The notes under the pieces: generated by a model
Databases searched by the model: none
Told to the model about the DNA's origin: nothing
What the model saw: the letters and a program-made list of their open reading frames with translations, nothing else
Shown: positions 8,459 to 17,205 of the stretch, piece by piece
Position numbering within the stretch: position 1 is the stretch's first letter
Layout: each line of letters begins with the position of its first letter
Made by a program: the position numbers and the translations under genes
NCBI GenBank assembly: GCA_903912445.1
Contig: CAIWHP010000125.1
Span: 42,680 to 106,679 of the forward strand
Reading direction: 5' to 3'
DNA from: an uncultured Lentisphaerota bacterium
Lineage (GTDB): Bacteria > Verrucomicrobiota > Kiritimatiellia > CAIQIC01
DNA: 64,000 nucleotides

Positions 8459-9498
8459 GGCTTGCGCTCCAGCTTCCGGTGGGCCTGCATCAGCTCGTGC
8501 GGGTTGGTCTGCGCGGCGAGCAGCGAGAGCTCGCCGCAGAGCACGGCGGCGGCGCACAGCACCGCGAGCCGCCGCGCGTTCGCGCCCGGCGCGCGCTCCG
8601 CGAGGCAGCCGAGCAGTTCCAAATTCTCCCGCACGAACGGCAGGTCCTTGCCGGCGCCGACCGTGCCGACGATCAGGTTCGGCAGCGTGACGGAGAAATA
8701 GAGGTCGCCGCCGCGGGCCTCGGCGTGCGTGAAGCCCTGCGAGCCCTCGACGATGTTCGCCGCGTCCTGGCCGGTCGCCAGGTAGAAGGCGAGCAGCATG
8801 TTGGCAAAGTGCGCATTCGCCGAGCGCAGGCCGCCGGCCGCCAGCGTGCCCAGCAGGTTCTTCTTCACGTTCAGCTCGGCGATTTTTTCCGGCGTGGCCT
8901 TGAGATAACGCTCGCAGAGCTTGCGCGGCACGGTCAGCTCGGCGACAACGTTCTTGCCGCGGCCGAGGATGCCGTTGACCGCGGTCGCCTTCTTGTCGGC
9001 GCAGAAATTGCCGGAGATCGACACGTAGCGGAGCGCCGGAAACTCCGCGAGCAGCCAGTCCATCAGGCGCTCGGCGGCGGCGGTGACCATGTTGTGGCCG
9101 GCGGCATCGCCGGTGCTGAACTCGAAGCGCAGGTAGAGCAGGTTGCCGATGATCTGGCGATGGACGTCCAGCAGGCGCGCGAAACGGCTGGTTTGGGCGA
9201 CGAGCGCCTGCGCCTCGGCCTGCCGCGAGGCGAGCGCCTCGGCGACGCGCAGCGCCTCCGCCGCCTCCGGCGCCTCGACCAGGATCGAGCGCGTCATGCG
9301 GTCATCCACGACCACGGCGCGGATGCCGCCGCTGGCCTGGGCGACGCGCGCGCCGCGGCCGACCGACGGCCATAAGGGCGTCTCGAACGTCGCCAGCGGC
9401 AGCAGAAATTCACCCGTGACTTCCGGCCCGGCGAGCAACACCGGCCCGACCCGCCGCATCGGCACCGCCGCGCTCAGTTCCACCTCCGGCGTCTTCAT
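8455..9498 (-). CDS. Hydroxymethylglutaryl-CoA reductase
   Basis: Reduces HMG-CoA to mevalonate. The 347-residue protein is shorter than most class I catalytic domains and class II enzymes (about 400-430), but the key parts are visible: ATFETPLWPS (catalytic Glu loop), FSTGDAAGHNMVTAAAE, SGNFCADKKATAVN (catalytic Lys), GQDAANIVEGSQ (catalytic Asp), and NPHELMQAHRK near the C-terminus (catalytic His). The ATG at 9498 was chosen; further upstream the frame lacks family similarity. It forms a two-gene unit with the IPP isomerase. Confidence 0.9.
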   Translation of the reverse strand: MKTPEVELSAAVPMRRVGPVLLAGPEVTGEFLLPLATFETPLWPSVGRGARVAQASGGIRAVVVDDRMTRSILVEAPEAAEALRVAEALASRQAEAQALVAQTSRFARLLDVHRQIIGNLLYLRFEFSTGDAAGHNMVTAAAERLMDWLLAEFPALRYVSISGNFCADKKATAVNGILGRGKNVVAELTVPRKLCERYLKATPEKIAELNVKKNLLGTLAAGGLRSANAHFANMLLAFYLATGQDAANIVEGSQGFTHAEARGGDLYFSVTLPNLIVGTVGAGKDLPFVRENLELLGCLAERAPGANARRLAVLCAAAVLCGELSLLAAQTNPHELMQAHRKLERKP

Positions 9499-9615
9499 GG
9501 CCGCAACGATGCCCGAATTGCGGCCTGATTGCCATGTCTTTTTCCCGGGGGCCGGCGCCCGGACCCCGCGCAATATTCAGCGGCACCCCGCGTTATCCAC
9601 CGGGCACGGCAGGCG

Positions 9616-9663
9616 TTCCAAGGATTGGAAGCCCCGGCAGCCCTGGTTTCCAAGGCTTGGAAA
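9616..9663. repeat. Paired TTCCAAG-N-CTTGGAA palindromes (family A)
   Basis: Two imperfect palindromes, TTCCAAGGATTGGAA at 9616-9630 and TTTCCAAGGCTTGGAAA at 9647-9663, start 31 bases apart. They sit in the spacer between the divergent HMG-CoA reductase and kinase genes. The same paired unit occurs at several other loci in the window. Confidence 0.8.
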
Positions 9664-9734
9664 CGGGCGTTGGGGGTCCAAGGGCGCCGGGCAGCCGGGG
9701 TCCCGGATTTGTTCGCAGGTCGGCAAGGCAACGG

Positions 9735-11279
9735 ATGGACACAACGATCATAGAAGAGACGGCGCTCCTGCCGGAGATTCGCGGCTATCAGGTCGTGGAA
9801 GTGCTGGGCGCCGGCGGCATGGGCATGGTCTATCGCGCGGTGCAGGTCAGCACCGGGCGTGAGGTCGCGCTGAAGATTCTCAAGACCAGCGTCGTCGGCT
9901 CGCCCAACGCGGTCGCGCGGTTCAAGCGCGAGGTGCAGCTCGCGGCGCGGCTGGAGCACCCGAACATCGCGCGCGTCTACGACGCCGACGTGCAGCAGGG
10001 CCTCTGTTTCTACTCGATGCAGCTCATCCACGGCCTGCCGTTGCACGACTTCGTCGCCGCGCACCGCCTGTCGCGCCGCCAGGTCCTGGAGCTGATGCTG
10101 GCGGTCTGCCGCGGCGTCGCCTATGCCCATGAGGCGGGCGTGGTCCACCGGGACCTCAAGCCCTCGAATATTTTTGTGGATGATGCGGGTGTGCCCTTCC
10201 TGCTCGATTTCGGCCTGGCCAAGGCCGTCGGCAGCGACGCGCTGGATGCGGCGATTTCGATGGAAGGGACCGTCACGGGCACGCCGGGCTTCATGGCCCC
10301 GGAGCAGGCCGCCGGCCAGGTCAGCCGCATCGGCACCGCGACGGATATCTACAGCCTGGGGGCGATCCTCTACTACCTGTTCACGGGCCATTTCCCGCAC
10401 GACGTCAGCGGCACGCAATACGAGGTGCTGCGGCGGATTGCCGAGGAGGACGTGACGCCGCCGGACGTCTATGCGGCGGGCCTGGCGCCGGAGCTGACCG
10501 CGCTGTTGCGGCGGGCGCTCCACAACAACCCGGAGAAACGCTTTGCCGGCGTGGGCGAGCTGGCGGCGGAAATCAAAAAATGCCTGCGGCTGGATACGGC
10601 GGTGCTGGATCGGTATGAAGATGCGCCGCGGCGCAGCATGTGGCCGTGGTGGCTCGCCGCCGGGGTGGCGCTGGTCGTCGCCATCATCACGGTCAGCCTC
10701 GCCCTCACGGCCGCAAACGAGCGGCAGAGGCTGGCGGATGCCGGCCCGGGGCCGGCGAAAAAAGGGGCAGGGGGCGCCGGCCGGACCAATCCGCCGGGCC
10801 GCCTGGCTACGGGCGTACTGGGGGCGAACGTCGCCGAGCTGGCGTTGCGCCAGAAGAAGGCGAGGGCCGAGGGGGCGCTGGGGCTGCAAGCCGTGCGGGC
10901 CAAAATCGCGTTGCTGCTCCTCGAACGCCTGGCCGACTATACGGTGGCTAAACCGCTGCATCTGCCCAAGCCGCCGGAGGGCGCCGGCGTGCTGATGCCG
11001 GAGCTGGATGTCTGGCTGGAGAAACACGACGTCGCGTTCCGCGGCGTCGATGGCAACATCGACCGCTGCGACGTTGAAAAAGTGGACCCACGGATGGCGC
11101 AGCGCATCCTGAAAGCGCTCTTCCGCAACAGCCCGCAGGATGCCAGGCTGCAACAGATCATCGAGGCCACGGGCAAACATCAACTGCTGCGCGAGGGCCG
11201 CGACCCGGCCAAGCCGCAGCCTGGCGGCGAGCGTGCGCCCGCCCCCTTGGTGTCCGGCGCTCCCGCCAAGACCCCTTGA
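9735..11279 (+). CDS. Membrane-anchored eukaryotic-like Ser/Thr protein kinase
   Basis: PknB-type kinase of 514 residues. The kinase domain (about residues 18-285) has every key motif: glycine loop GAGGMGMVYRA, VAIK-type lysine in VALKILK, HRDLKPSN catalytic loop, DFGLAK, and the MAPEQ activation-segment end. A single transmembrane helix (WLAAGVALVVAIITVSLALT, about residues 305-325) anchors it. A C-terminal extracytoplasmic part of about 185 residues follows, Ala/Gly-rich at first; I do not recognise it as PASTA or WD40. The ATG at 9735 is the natural start; the upstream extension runs through a repeat. It is probably a cell-envelope signalling kinase with unknown targets. Confidence 0.92.
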   Translation: MDTTIIEETALLPEIRGYQVVEVLGAGGMGMVYRAVQVSTGREVALKILKTSVVGSPNAVARFKREVQLAARLEHPNIARVYDADVQQGLCFYSMQLIHGLPLHDFVAAHRLSRRQVLELMLAVCRGVAYAHEAGVVHRDLKPSNIFVDDAGVPFLLDFGLAKAVGSDALDAAISMEGTVTGTPGFMAPEQAAGQVSRIGTATDIYSLGAILYYLFTGHFPHDVSGTQYEVLRRIAEEDVTPPDVYAAGLAPELTALLRRALHNNPEKRFAGVGELAAEIKKCLRLDTAVLDRYEDAPRRSMWPWWLAAGVALVVAIITVSLALTAANERQRLADAGPGPAKKGAGGAGRTNPPGRLATGVLGANVAELALRQKKARAEGALGLQAVRAKIALLLLERLADYTVAKPLHLPKPPEGAGVLMPELDVWLEKHDVAFRGVDGNIDRCDVEKVDPRMAQRILKALFRNSPQDARLQQIIEATGKHQLLREGRDPAKPQPGGERAPAPLVSGAPAKTP

Positions 11280-11292
11280 ACGTGGCCGCCAC

Positions 11293-11757
11293 TCACGGCT
11301 TCTGCACGCGCACGTTCAGCCGCTTGACGCCCCACTGCCGCGCCCGTTCATGGGTGGAGAAAAATAGGTCCAGCCGGCGGCCTTGAATCGCGCCGCCGGT
11401 GTCCATGACCGTGCCGTAGCCATAGCCGGGAACATAGAGCTGCGTTCGCATGGGCAATACGGCGGTGTCCGCTGCGATCGTGCCGCGGCCGGCGCGCTTG
11501 CCGCTCGCGGTGACCCCGACCGCCTTCGCCCTGCCGGCCTGGGGCCCGGTCGCGATCACGGCGCGGCCGTACCACGTTCGCCGCCAGTTACAGCACTCGC
11601 CGCAGGGGCAGTAAGCGGTGACGACCATCGTCAGCGTCTGCCAGCGCCGGTCATCCGCCGCGGGTGGCGAGCCGCTCCGCCCGCCGCCCGGCGTCGCGCA
11701 GCCCGCGAGCAACAGGAGCACGCCCAACAGCAACCCCATTAGCGCGTCGTATTTCAC
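11293..11757 (-). CDS. 3D-domain lipoprotein (MltA/RlpA-like cell-wall protein)
   Basis: A short lipoprotein with a lipobox (LLLLAGCATP) after a hydrophobic signal segment. The C-terminal half is a 3D domain, named for its three aspartates: GVTASGKRAGRGTIAAD, YGTVMDTGGAIQGRRLDLFF. The domain is related to the double-psi barrel of lytic transglycosylase MltA. A cysteine-rich stretch (TAYCPCGECCNW) precedes it. Such proteins act on, or bind, peptidoglycan. The GTG at 11757 gives a basic n-region before the hydrophobic stretch; an ATG at 11739 is an alternative start. Confidence 0.85.
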   Translation of the reverse strand: MKYDALMGLLLGVLLLLAGCATPGGGRSGSPPAADDRRWQTLTMVVTAYCPCGECCNWRRTWYGRAVIATGPQAGRAKAVGVTASGKRAGRGTIAADTAVLPMRTQLYVPGYGYGTVMDTGGAIQGRRLDLFFSTHERARQWGVKRLNVRVQKP

Positions 11758-12091
11758 ACGACACACTCTGCGCAACACGGCCGTTGCCGTCAACCCTTTG
11801 TAAGCACACGCATGGCGCGGCAATGCTGCTGCATTCCTGAATTTTTAGCATCACCCAGCGGCCTTTATTTTGGACTGCGCGGACGTGTCAGCCTTTCTGC
11901 CCCGCGACGCGTCGCGGGGCAACAAATTTGCGGCGTGCCGCCGTACTCCAAAAGAATTTCCCTTCTGCAAAGCGGCAAGCGGCCATTAGCATCTATGCCC
12001 TCGGCACTCTGCAATCTGCAATTCTTTCCGGCCGTTTCAGGTTTGACTTTCCCAGACCGCCTCCGCACTCTGATTCGATGGATGGAAAACC
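11758..12091. other. Intergenic spacer with repeats, no gene
   Basis: A 334-base spacer between divergent genes. It holds a perfect 24-base GC palindrome at 11898-11921 and a CTGCAATCTGCAATTC low-complexity tract at about 12009-12024, which is related to the CAATCGG tract inside the gene at 49289. I see no coding signal on either strand. Confidence 0.6.
11898..11921. repeat. Perfect 24-base palindrome
   Basis: The sequence is TGCCCCGCGACG followed by its exact reverse complement. In RNA it would form a 12-bp stem without a usable loop, so a DNA-level role or a repeat-element origin is as likely as a terminator. No T-run follows on either strand. Confidence 0.6.
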
Positions 12092-13741
12092 ATGACAACC
12101 GCATGCAACAACGCTGGTGGCCGTCCGCCCCGCTGGGCCGCCGCCGCCGGGCTGGCCTTCATGGCCTGTGTGCTGGTGCTGGCCTTCTACGGTTTTGCGG
12201 CGAATACGGCCGACCCCGATTTGTGGGGCCATGTCCTCTTTGGCCATCAGGCGCTGTTGACCGGTGTGGTGGAGCGGGCGGATTCCTATTCTTGGACCGC
12301 GGCGGGCGCACCATGGATCAATCACGAGGCGCTGGCGGAAATTTTGATGGCGTTGGCGCATCGCGTCGCCGGCGGCGCAGGCCTGTTCTGGCTGATGACC
12401 TGCTGCGGGCTGGCTACATGGTGGCTGGCGCTGCGCCTCGGCGCAGAGCGCTTGGACCTCTCCGAACGCTGGGTGGCGTGGGGCTTGGCTGCGGTGGCCT
12501 CGGTGGAAATCGCTTTTGGCTTTGCCGCACGCCCACAGATGTTCACCGGGCTGGCGCTGGCCGTCCTGTTGTGGCTGCTGCGCCGGGTCACCGCCGGACG
12601 CATCGGCTGGGCGGTGGCCTTGCCACTGCTGTTCGCCCTGTGGATCAATCTCCATGGCGGCGCCTTGGCTGGCTGGGCGCTGCTCTGGCTGACGGCGTTG
12701 GCCGTCAGCCCGCTGGAGCGGCTAGCCGGCCGCTGGAGGCCGCTGACGCCCACGCCGCGTCGCGTGCGGGTGGCGGTGTGCTTGGCGGCCATCACCGCCA
12801 CCTTGGCGTTACTGGCCAATCCGTGGGGCGTTGATCTGATACGCTGGCTGGTGGCAAGCGTGAGCTGGTTGCGGCCGGAAATCGAGGAGTGGAATCCGAC
12901 CCCATGGGGCTGGGACCATGCCCCCTTCTTTGCACTGCTGGCGCTGACAGCTGGCGCCTGGATTTTTTCGAAGCGGCCCAAGTCTCTGTGGGAGGCCGCG
13001 GTGCTGGGTGCCTTAGCCTTGGTGGCGTTGCGCAGTGTCCGGCATACGCCGCTGTTCTGCATCGCGGCGCTGGCGCTGGCACCGCCGTATGTGGCCGATG
13101 CGCTCCGGCGCGGACAGACCCATCTGTCGCGGTTGGCGGCGTTGGCCCGGCAACCCGTCACACAAACTGTAGCCTGTTTGGTTTTCACCTTGCTGGCCGC
13201 TGCCATACTCATAGCGACGTGGCAGCGGGATCGGGACACTTGGGGAACGATGGCCGTGCCGCGCGCACAATATCCCCTCGCCGCCATCGAATTCATCCGT
13301 CAGCACGAACTGACGGGCAACCTGCTGGTGTTTTTCGACTGGGGGGAATTGTGCCTGTGGGAATTGCCGGCGAGTGCGGTCTCCTTTGATGGCCGCTTGG
13401 ACACCTGTTATCCGCGTCCGGTCATCACGGAACATTGGAAACTGTATCGGGGCCAGCCCTGCACCGCCGCGCTGCTGGATCTCAACAAGGCGTCGGTGGC
13501 TCTGCTGCCGCATCTGCCCGGCACGGAACGGCTGGCCTGGCAGCCCGGCTGGACAGTGGCCTATGTGGATCCCTTGGCCGTCGTGCTGGTCCGCGATCTG
13601 AAACGCTTCCCGCGGCTGGCGGCACTGACACTGCCCGTGCAGGCCGGTCCGTCGGCGGTGACAGGCCGGGCGCGCTTCCCTGATGCGCCGCCCAAACGCC
13701 TGCCTGCGTCGCCGCTCGCCTTCCGCGCCGTTTCCGGCTAG
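12092..13741 (+). CDS. Polytopic membrane protein, glycosyltransferase-C-like
   Basis: A 549-residue integral membrane protein with about ten hydrophobic helices. The first extracytoplasmic loop carries ADPDLWGHVLFGHQ and SYSWTAAGAPWINHEALAE. Conserved acidic and aromatic residues there resemble the first loop of PMT/ArnT-like lipid-dependent glycosyltransferases. A C-terminal soluble part contains LLVFFDWGELCLWEL and SFDGRLDTCYP. Similar proteins are frequent in Verrucomicrobiota and Planctomycetota but have no proven function. The 3' end closely precedes rsmB (stop at 13741, start at 13751). Confidence 0.75.
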   Translation: MTTACNNAGGRPPRWAAAAGLAFMACVLVLAFYGFAANTADPDLWGHVLFGHQALLTGVVERADSYSWTAAGAPWINHEALAEILMALAHRVAGGAGLFWLMTCCGLATWWLALRLGAERLDLSERWVAWGLAAVASVEIAFGFAARPQMFTGLALAVLLWLLRRVTAGRIGWAVALPLLFALWINLHGGALAGWALLWLTALAVSPLERLAGRWRPLTPTPRRVRVAVCLAAITATLALLANPWGVDLIRWLVASVSWLRPEIEEWNPTPWGWDHAPFFALLALTAGAWIFSKRPKSLWEAAVLGALALVALRSVRHTPLFCIAALALAPPYVADALRRGQTHLSRLAALARQPVTQTVACLVFTLLAAAILIATWQRDRDTWGTMAVPRAQYPLAAIEFIRQHELTGNLLVFFDWGELCLWELPASAVSFDGRLDTCYPRPVITEHWKLYRGQPCTAALLDLNKASVALLPHLPGTERLAWQPGWTVAYVDPLAVVLVRDLKRFPRLAALTLPVQAGPSAVTGRARFPDAPPKRLPASPLAFRAVSG

Positions 13742-13750
13742 ACTGGCGCC

Positions 13751-15064
13751 GTGAACGACACCTCCAAGAAAAAGAAATACGTCAACTCGCGCGGCGTTGC
13801 CGCCGGCATCATCGCGGCCTGGCTCGACCGCGGCGACTTCCCAGACCGCGCCCTGGAGGCCGTCACCGCCGACCGCGCGTTCGTGCAGGAAGTGGTCTTC
13901 GGCGTCGTGCGCCAGCGCCGCGCGCTGGAGTGGGTCTTTCGCAAGCTCGTCAAACGCGAGCCGGCGACGCCTATCTTTGCGCTCGCGCTCGTCGGCCTCT
14001 ATCAGCTGCTCTGGCTGGACGACGTGGCGCCGTTCGCCGCCGTCCACGAGACCGTCGAGGCCGCGAAGGCCCTCGCCGGCGCGCGGGCCGCGAACTTCCT
14101 CAACGCCATCCTGCGCCGCGCGCAGCGCGAAGCCGAGGCCCTGATCGCCGAACTGGGGACCATGCAGCCCGCCCTGAGCCACTCGCACCCCGATGTGCTG
14201 TTCGACCGCTGGAAGGCGCACTACGGCACGGCCAAGGCCCTCGCCATCTGCGAGTGGGACAACACGCCCGGCGAGACCGTGCTGCGGATCAACACCGTCA
14301 CGCCGGATAAATTCTTTGAGCAGCTCAAGCTCGCCGGCATCGCCGCGGAGCCGCTGGCCGTGCTGGGTCACGACTTTTGCATCCTGCCGCGCGGCGTGCG
14401 CGTCGCCGATGTTCCCGGCTACCGCGAAGGCTGGTTCGCCGTGCAGGACCCGGCGACCTCGCTCGCCGTGGATCTGCTCGCGCCGCAGCCCGGCGAAAAT
14501 ATTCTCGACGCCTGCGCCGCGCCCGGCGGCAAGGCCATCGACATCGCCGCGCGCCTGCAAGGCAGCGGCCTTGTCGTCGCGCTGGAGCGCCATGCCGACC
14601 GGCTGGCGCGGCTGCGCGAGAATGTCGCGCGCGCCGGCGGCGGCCTGATCCATGTCGTGCAGGGCGACGCCGCCGCGCCGGAGCCTGCGCGGCAGGAGCT
14701 GCTCGCCGCCGGTCGCGGGGAATATTTTGACGGCCTGTTGCTCGATGTCCCGTGTTCCAACACCGGCGTGCTGCGCCGCCGCCCCGACGCGCGCTGGCGG
14801 TTCAGCCCGGATCGCCAGAAAAAGCTGATCGAGACGCAGTTCCGCATCCTGCACGGCGCCTCTGCGCTCGTGCGGCCCGGCGGCCGGCTGGTCTATTCCA
14901 CGTGCAGCATCGAGCCGGAGGAGAACGAGCTGCTCATCAAGCGCTGGCTCGCCGAGCACTATGAATTCCGCCTCGTGAACCAGCGCCTGCTGCTGCCCGC
15001 GGTGGAGAAGACCGACGGCGCCTTCGCCGCGCTCCTCGCCCGCGCCGACGCGCTGGAGCCGTAA
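13751..15064 (+). CDS. rsmB: 16S rRNA (cytosine-967-C5)-methyltransferase
   Basis: SAM-dependent rRNA methyltransferase of 437 residues. An N-terminal NusB-like helical domain (about residues 10-145) is followed by an RNA m5C methyltransferase domain. SAM site DACAAPGGKA, the catalytic-cysteine motif DVPCSNTGVLRRRPDARW, and YSTCSIEPEENE are all present. The start is a GTG at 13751, nine bases after the upstream stop, so it may be co-transcribed with the membrane-protein gene. The NusB domain separates it from RsmF-type enzymes. Confidence 0.92.
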   Translation: MNDTSKKKKYVNSRGVAAGIIAAWLDRGDFPDRALEAVTADRAFVQEVVFGVVRQRRALEWVFRKLVKREPATPIFALALVGLYQLLWLDDVAPFAAVHETVEAAKALAGARAANFLNAILRRAQREAEALIAELGTMQPALSHSHPDVLFDRWKAHYGTAKALAICEWDNTPGETVLRINTVTPDKFFEQLKLAGIAAEPLAVLGHDFCILPRGVRVADVPGYREGWFAVQDPATSLAVDLLAPQPGENILDACAAPGGKAIDIAARLQGSGLVVALERHADRLARLRENVARAGGGLIHVVQGDAAAPEPARQELLAAGRGEYFDGLLLDVPCSNTGVLRRRPDARWRFSPDRQKKLIETQFRILHGASALVRPGGRLVYSTCSIEPEENELLIKRWLAEHYEFRLVNQRLLLPAVEKTDGAFAALLARADALEP

Positions 15065-15247
15065 GCGACAAGGCGCCTGGTGGGCGGGGCTTTCCAGCCC
15101 CGCGAACCCAAAGTGGCGGAAGGTCTCATTGGCAAGCCCTGCCCCAACTCGCGGGCAAAGTCATGAGGCCTCTGATTCAAGGGCGGGGCCAAGCGCCGCG
15201 CCTCCCCGCTCGACACGTTCCCGCGCGGTACCTATGCTGTCGCCACG

Positions 15248-16099
15248 ATGAAAACATTCCTGCAGATGCTGATCGGGGCGGCGGCCTTGGCGGTCGTGGG
15301 CGGCGCGCAAGCCGCGGAACCGGCGGGCCAGGCCGATACGATGAAATGGAAATTGGTGTGGGCCGACGAGTTCGACTACACCGGGCTGCCCGACCCCAAG
15401 AAGTGGGATTACGAGGAAGGTTTCGTGCGCAACAACGAGCCGCAGTATTACACGCGCGGTCGGCTGGAAAATGCGCGCGTCGAGCACGGCAGGCTGATCC
15501 TCGAGGCGCGCAAGGAGCTCTTCAAGAATCCGCGCTTCAAGGCTGGCGAGGTGAAGCAGGGCAAGACCCAGCGGGAGTCCGCCGACTACACCGCCGCCAG
15601 CCTGATCACGCAGAACCGCGCGAGCTGGCGCTACGGGCGCATGGAGCTCCGCGCGAAGCTGCCGCAAGGTCTGGGCACGTGGCCGGCGTTCTGGATGCTG
15701 GGCACCAACCGCAGCGCCATCGGCTGGCCGGGCTGTGGCGAGATCGACATCATGGAATTCTGGGCGCGCAAGCTCCACGAGATGACCTCGGCCGTGCACT
15801 GGCGCAAGGACGGCAAGCACCAGCAGGACTCCGGGCGCTTGAACGTGCCGGAGTCGCTCGGCGAGTTCCATGTGTACGCGCTGGAGTGGAACGCGGAACG
15901 CATGGACTTTTTCTGCGACGGCAACAAGTACCACACCGTCCCGCTCGCCAAGCTCGACGACCAGGGCGACAACGCCTTCCGCAAGCCGCACTACATCCTG
16001 CTGAACCTCGCGCTCGAAGGGCGCGGCAAGACGATTGATGACGCCGCCTTCCCGCAGCAGTTCGTCGTGGACTATGTGCGGGTGTACGAGGCGAAGTGA
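15248..16099 (+). CDS. Glycoside hydrolase family 16 (secreted beta-glucanase-like)
   Basis: Secreted endo-beta-glucanase-like enzyme of 283 residues with a Sec signal peptide (MKTFLQMLIGAAALAVVGG, cleavage near AQA). The GH16 catalytic motif is intact as GCGEIDIMEFW (nucleophile and acid/base glutamates). Flanking family sequence includes WADEFDYTGLPDPKKWDYE and WPAFWMLGTN. Likely substrates are laminarin-type beta-1,3-glucans or related marine polysaccharides, but GH16 subfamily cannot be assigned by eye. A possible promoter (TCGACA, 17 bp, TATGCT, 15210-15238) lies very close to the ATG, which makes it doubtful. Confidence 0.9.
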   Translation: MKTFLQMLIGAAALAVVGGAQAAEPAGQADTMKWKLVWADEFDYTGLPDPKKWDYEEGFVRNNEPQYYTRGRLENARVEHGRLILEARKELFKNPRFKAGEVKQGKTQRESADYTAASLITQNRASWRYGRMELRAKLPQGLGTWPAFWMLGTNRSAIGWPGCGEIDIMEFWARKLHEMTSAVHWRKDGKHQQDSGRLNVPESLGEFHVYALEWNAERMDFFCDGNKYHTVPLAKLDDQGDNAFRKPHYILLNLALEGRGKTIDDAAFPQQFVVDYVRVYEAK

Positions 16100-16117
16100 G
16101 TAGCGCGGTGCCTTTGC

Positions 16118-16184
16118 GCCGGGTCGGAGACCCGGCCTACATCGGCGCAATAGTTTTTCTGTAGGTCGAGTCTCCGACTCGGCG
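16118..16184. repeat. Inverted pair of GTAGGCCGGGTCTCCGACC-type repeats (family D)
   Basis: GCCGGGTCGGAGACCCGGCCTAC at 16118-16140 faces GTAGGTCGAGTCTCCGACTCGGC at 16161-16183. Each half is itself a palindrome, and the two halves pair with each other. The layout matches the other dispersed inverted-pair repeats here. Confidence 0.7.
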
Positions 16185-16225
16185 TCGGCCGCTGTTGACA
16201 ACCCACCACTGACACCCGCGAATTC

Positions 16226-16254
16226 TTGACGCTGCGGCGCGTGGCGACTTATGC
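16226..16254 (+). promoter_or_regulatory. Sigma70-like promoter for the SGNH lipoprotein gene
   Basis: TTGACG (16226-16231), a 17-base spacer, then TTATGC (16249-16254), 36 bases ahead of the ATG. An AGGAG ribosome-binding site stands nine bases before the start. Confidence 0.5.
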
Positions 16255-16290
16255 TCCGCTCCCAAGTTCCAACCTACCAGGAGCAAACAA

Positions 16291-17046
16291 ATGAAGCTGA
16301 TATCGGACCGTTATACACGCCACGCCGCGGGCCTGGCGCTGATCGCCCTGCTCGCCGGTTGCGCCACCACCACGCCGCCGCCGATTCCGCAGGTGACCAA
16401 GGATGCCAAGGCGATCGTCCCCGACCCGCACAACGGCACGATGCCGCGCCACGAGAAATTCAACGCGCTGGCGCAGGCCGGCGGTTTCGATGTGCTCTTC
16501 GTCGGCGACTCGATCACGCATGGCTGGGAAGGCGGCGGCAAGGCCGTCTGGGAGGAGAAGATCGCCCCGTTCAAGGCGGCGAACTTCGGTATCGGCGGCG
16601 ACCGCACGGAGCACGTGCTCTGGCGTTTCGAGCACGGCAACCTGGAGGGCGCGCTCAACCCGAAGGTCATCATCATCATGATCGGCACGAACAACACCGG
16701 CCACCGCAAGGACAAGCCGGAAGAAACCGCCGCCGGCATCGGCGCGATCTGTGCCAAGCTGCACGCGCGCTTCCCGCAGGCGCAGCAGCTGCTCCTGGCC
16801 GTCTTCCCGCGCAGCGCCAAGCCGACCGACGAGATGCGCAAGATCAACGACGACGTGAACAAGCTCATCGCCCAGTACAACGGCCACTGGAACATCAAGT
16901 TCATCGACATCAACGCGAAGCTGCTCGAGGCCGATGGCACCCTCTCGAAGGAGATCATGCCCGACCTGCTCCACCCGAACGCGAAGGGCTACGCCATCTG
17001 GGCCGACGCCATCGTCCCGGAAATCCAGGCCGCGCTGAAGAAGTAA
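16291..17046 (+). CDS. SGNH/GDSL hydrolase lipoprotein
   Basis: A 251-residue lipoprotein (lipobox LIALLAGC, Cys 24) with an SGNH-hydrolase fold. Block I is LFVGDSITHGW (catalytic Ser), the Gly is in NFGIGGDRTEHV, block III is IGTNNTGH (Asn), and block V is DLLHPNAKGY (Asp and His). It resembles the platelet-activating-factor acetylhydrolase-like group, members of which de-esterify carbohydrates or lipids. It is probably an esterase acting on acetylated glycans, given the GH16 gene just upstream. A strong terminator follows. Confidence 0.88.
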   Translation: MKLISDRYTRHAAGLALIALLAGCATTTPPPIPQVTKDAKAIVPDPHNGTMPRHEKFNALAQAGGFDVLFVGDSITHGWEGGGKAVWEEKIAPFKAANFGIGGDRTEHVLWRFEHGNLEGALNPKVIIIMIGTNNTGHRKDKPEETAAGIGAICAKLHARFPQAQQLLLAVFPRSAKPTDEMRKINDDVNKLIAQYNGHWNIKFIDINAKLLEADGTLSKEIMPDLLHPNAKGYAIWADAIVPEIQAALKK

Positions 17047-17063
17047 GCGGAGAAAGCGAAAAT

Positions 17064-17097
17064 AGAGGTCAGAGATCAGAAGTCAGAGGTCAGCCGG
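17064..17097. repeat. Low-complexity GAGGTCAGAGATCAG tract
   Basis: Near-tandem AGAGGTCAGAGATCAGAAG units between the SGNH gene and the terminator. The same motif appears inside the cyclase gene at about 53500-53522. Confidence 0.65.
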
Positions 17098-17112
17098 AAG
17101 TGCTGACCCAAA

Positions 17113-17148
17113 AAGAAGCGGATGGGCAACCATCCGCTTCTTTCTTTT
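17113..17148. terminator. Bidirectional rho-independent terminator
   Basis: A 13-bp perfect stem (AAGAAGCGGATGG / CCATCCGCTTCTT) closed by a GCAA tetraloop, followed by TCTTTT. The complementary strand also ends in a T-run. It lies between the convergent SGNH genes and can serve both. Confidence 0.9.
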
Positions 17149-17153
17149 CCGAT

Positions 17154-17178
17154 GTAGGGACGCAGCAAGACTGCGCCC
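17154..17178. repeat. Half-unit of GGGCGCAG palindromic repeat (family B)
   Basis: GTAGGGACGCAGCAAGACTG followed by CGCCC: one arm of the family B element seen complete at 18201-18274 and twice inside the cyclase gene near 54.2-54.5 kb. Confidence 0.65.
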
Positions 17179-17205
17179 AATAGGGTTTGCAGGAAAACTT
17201 CGTTT

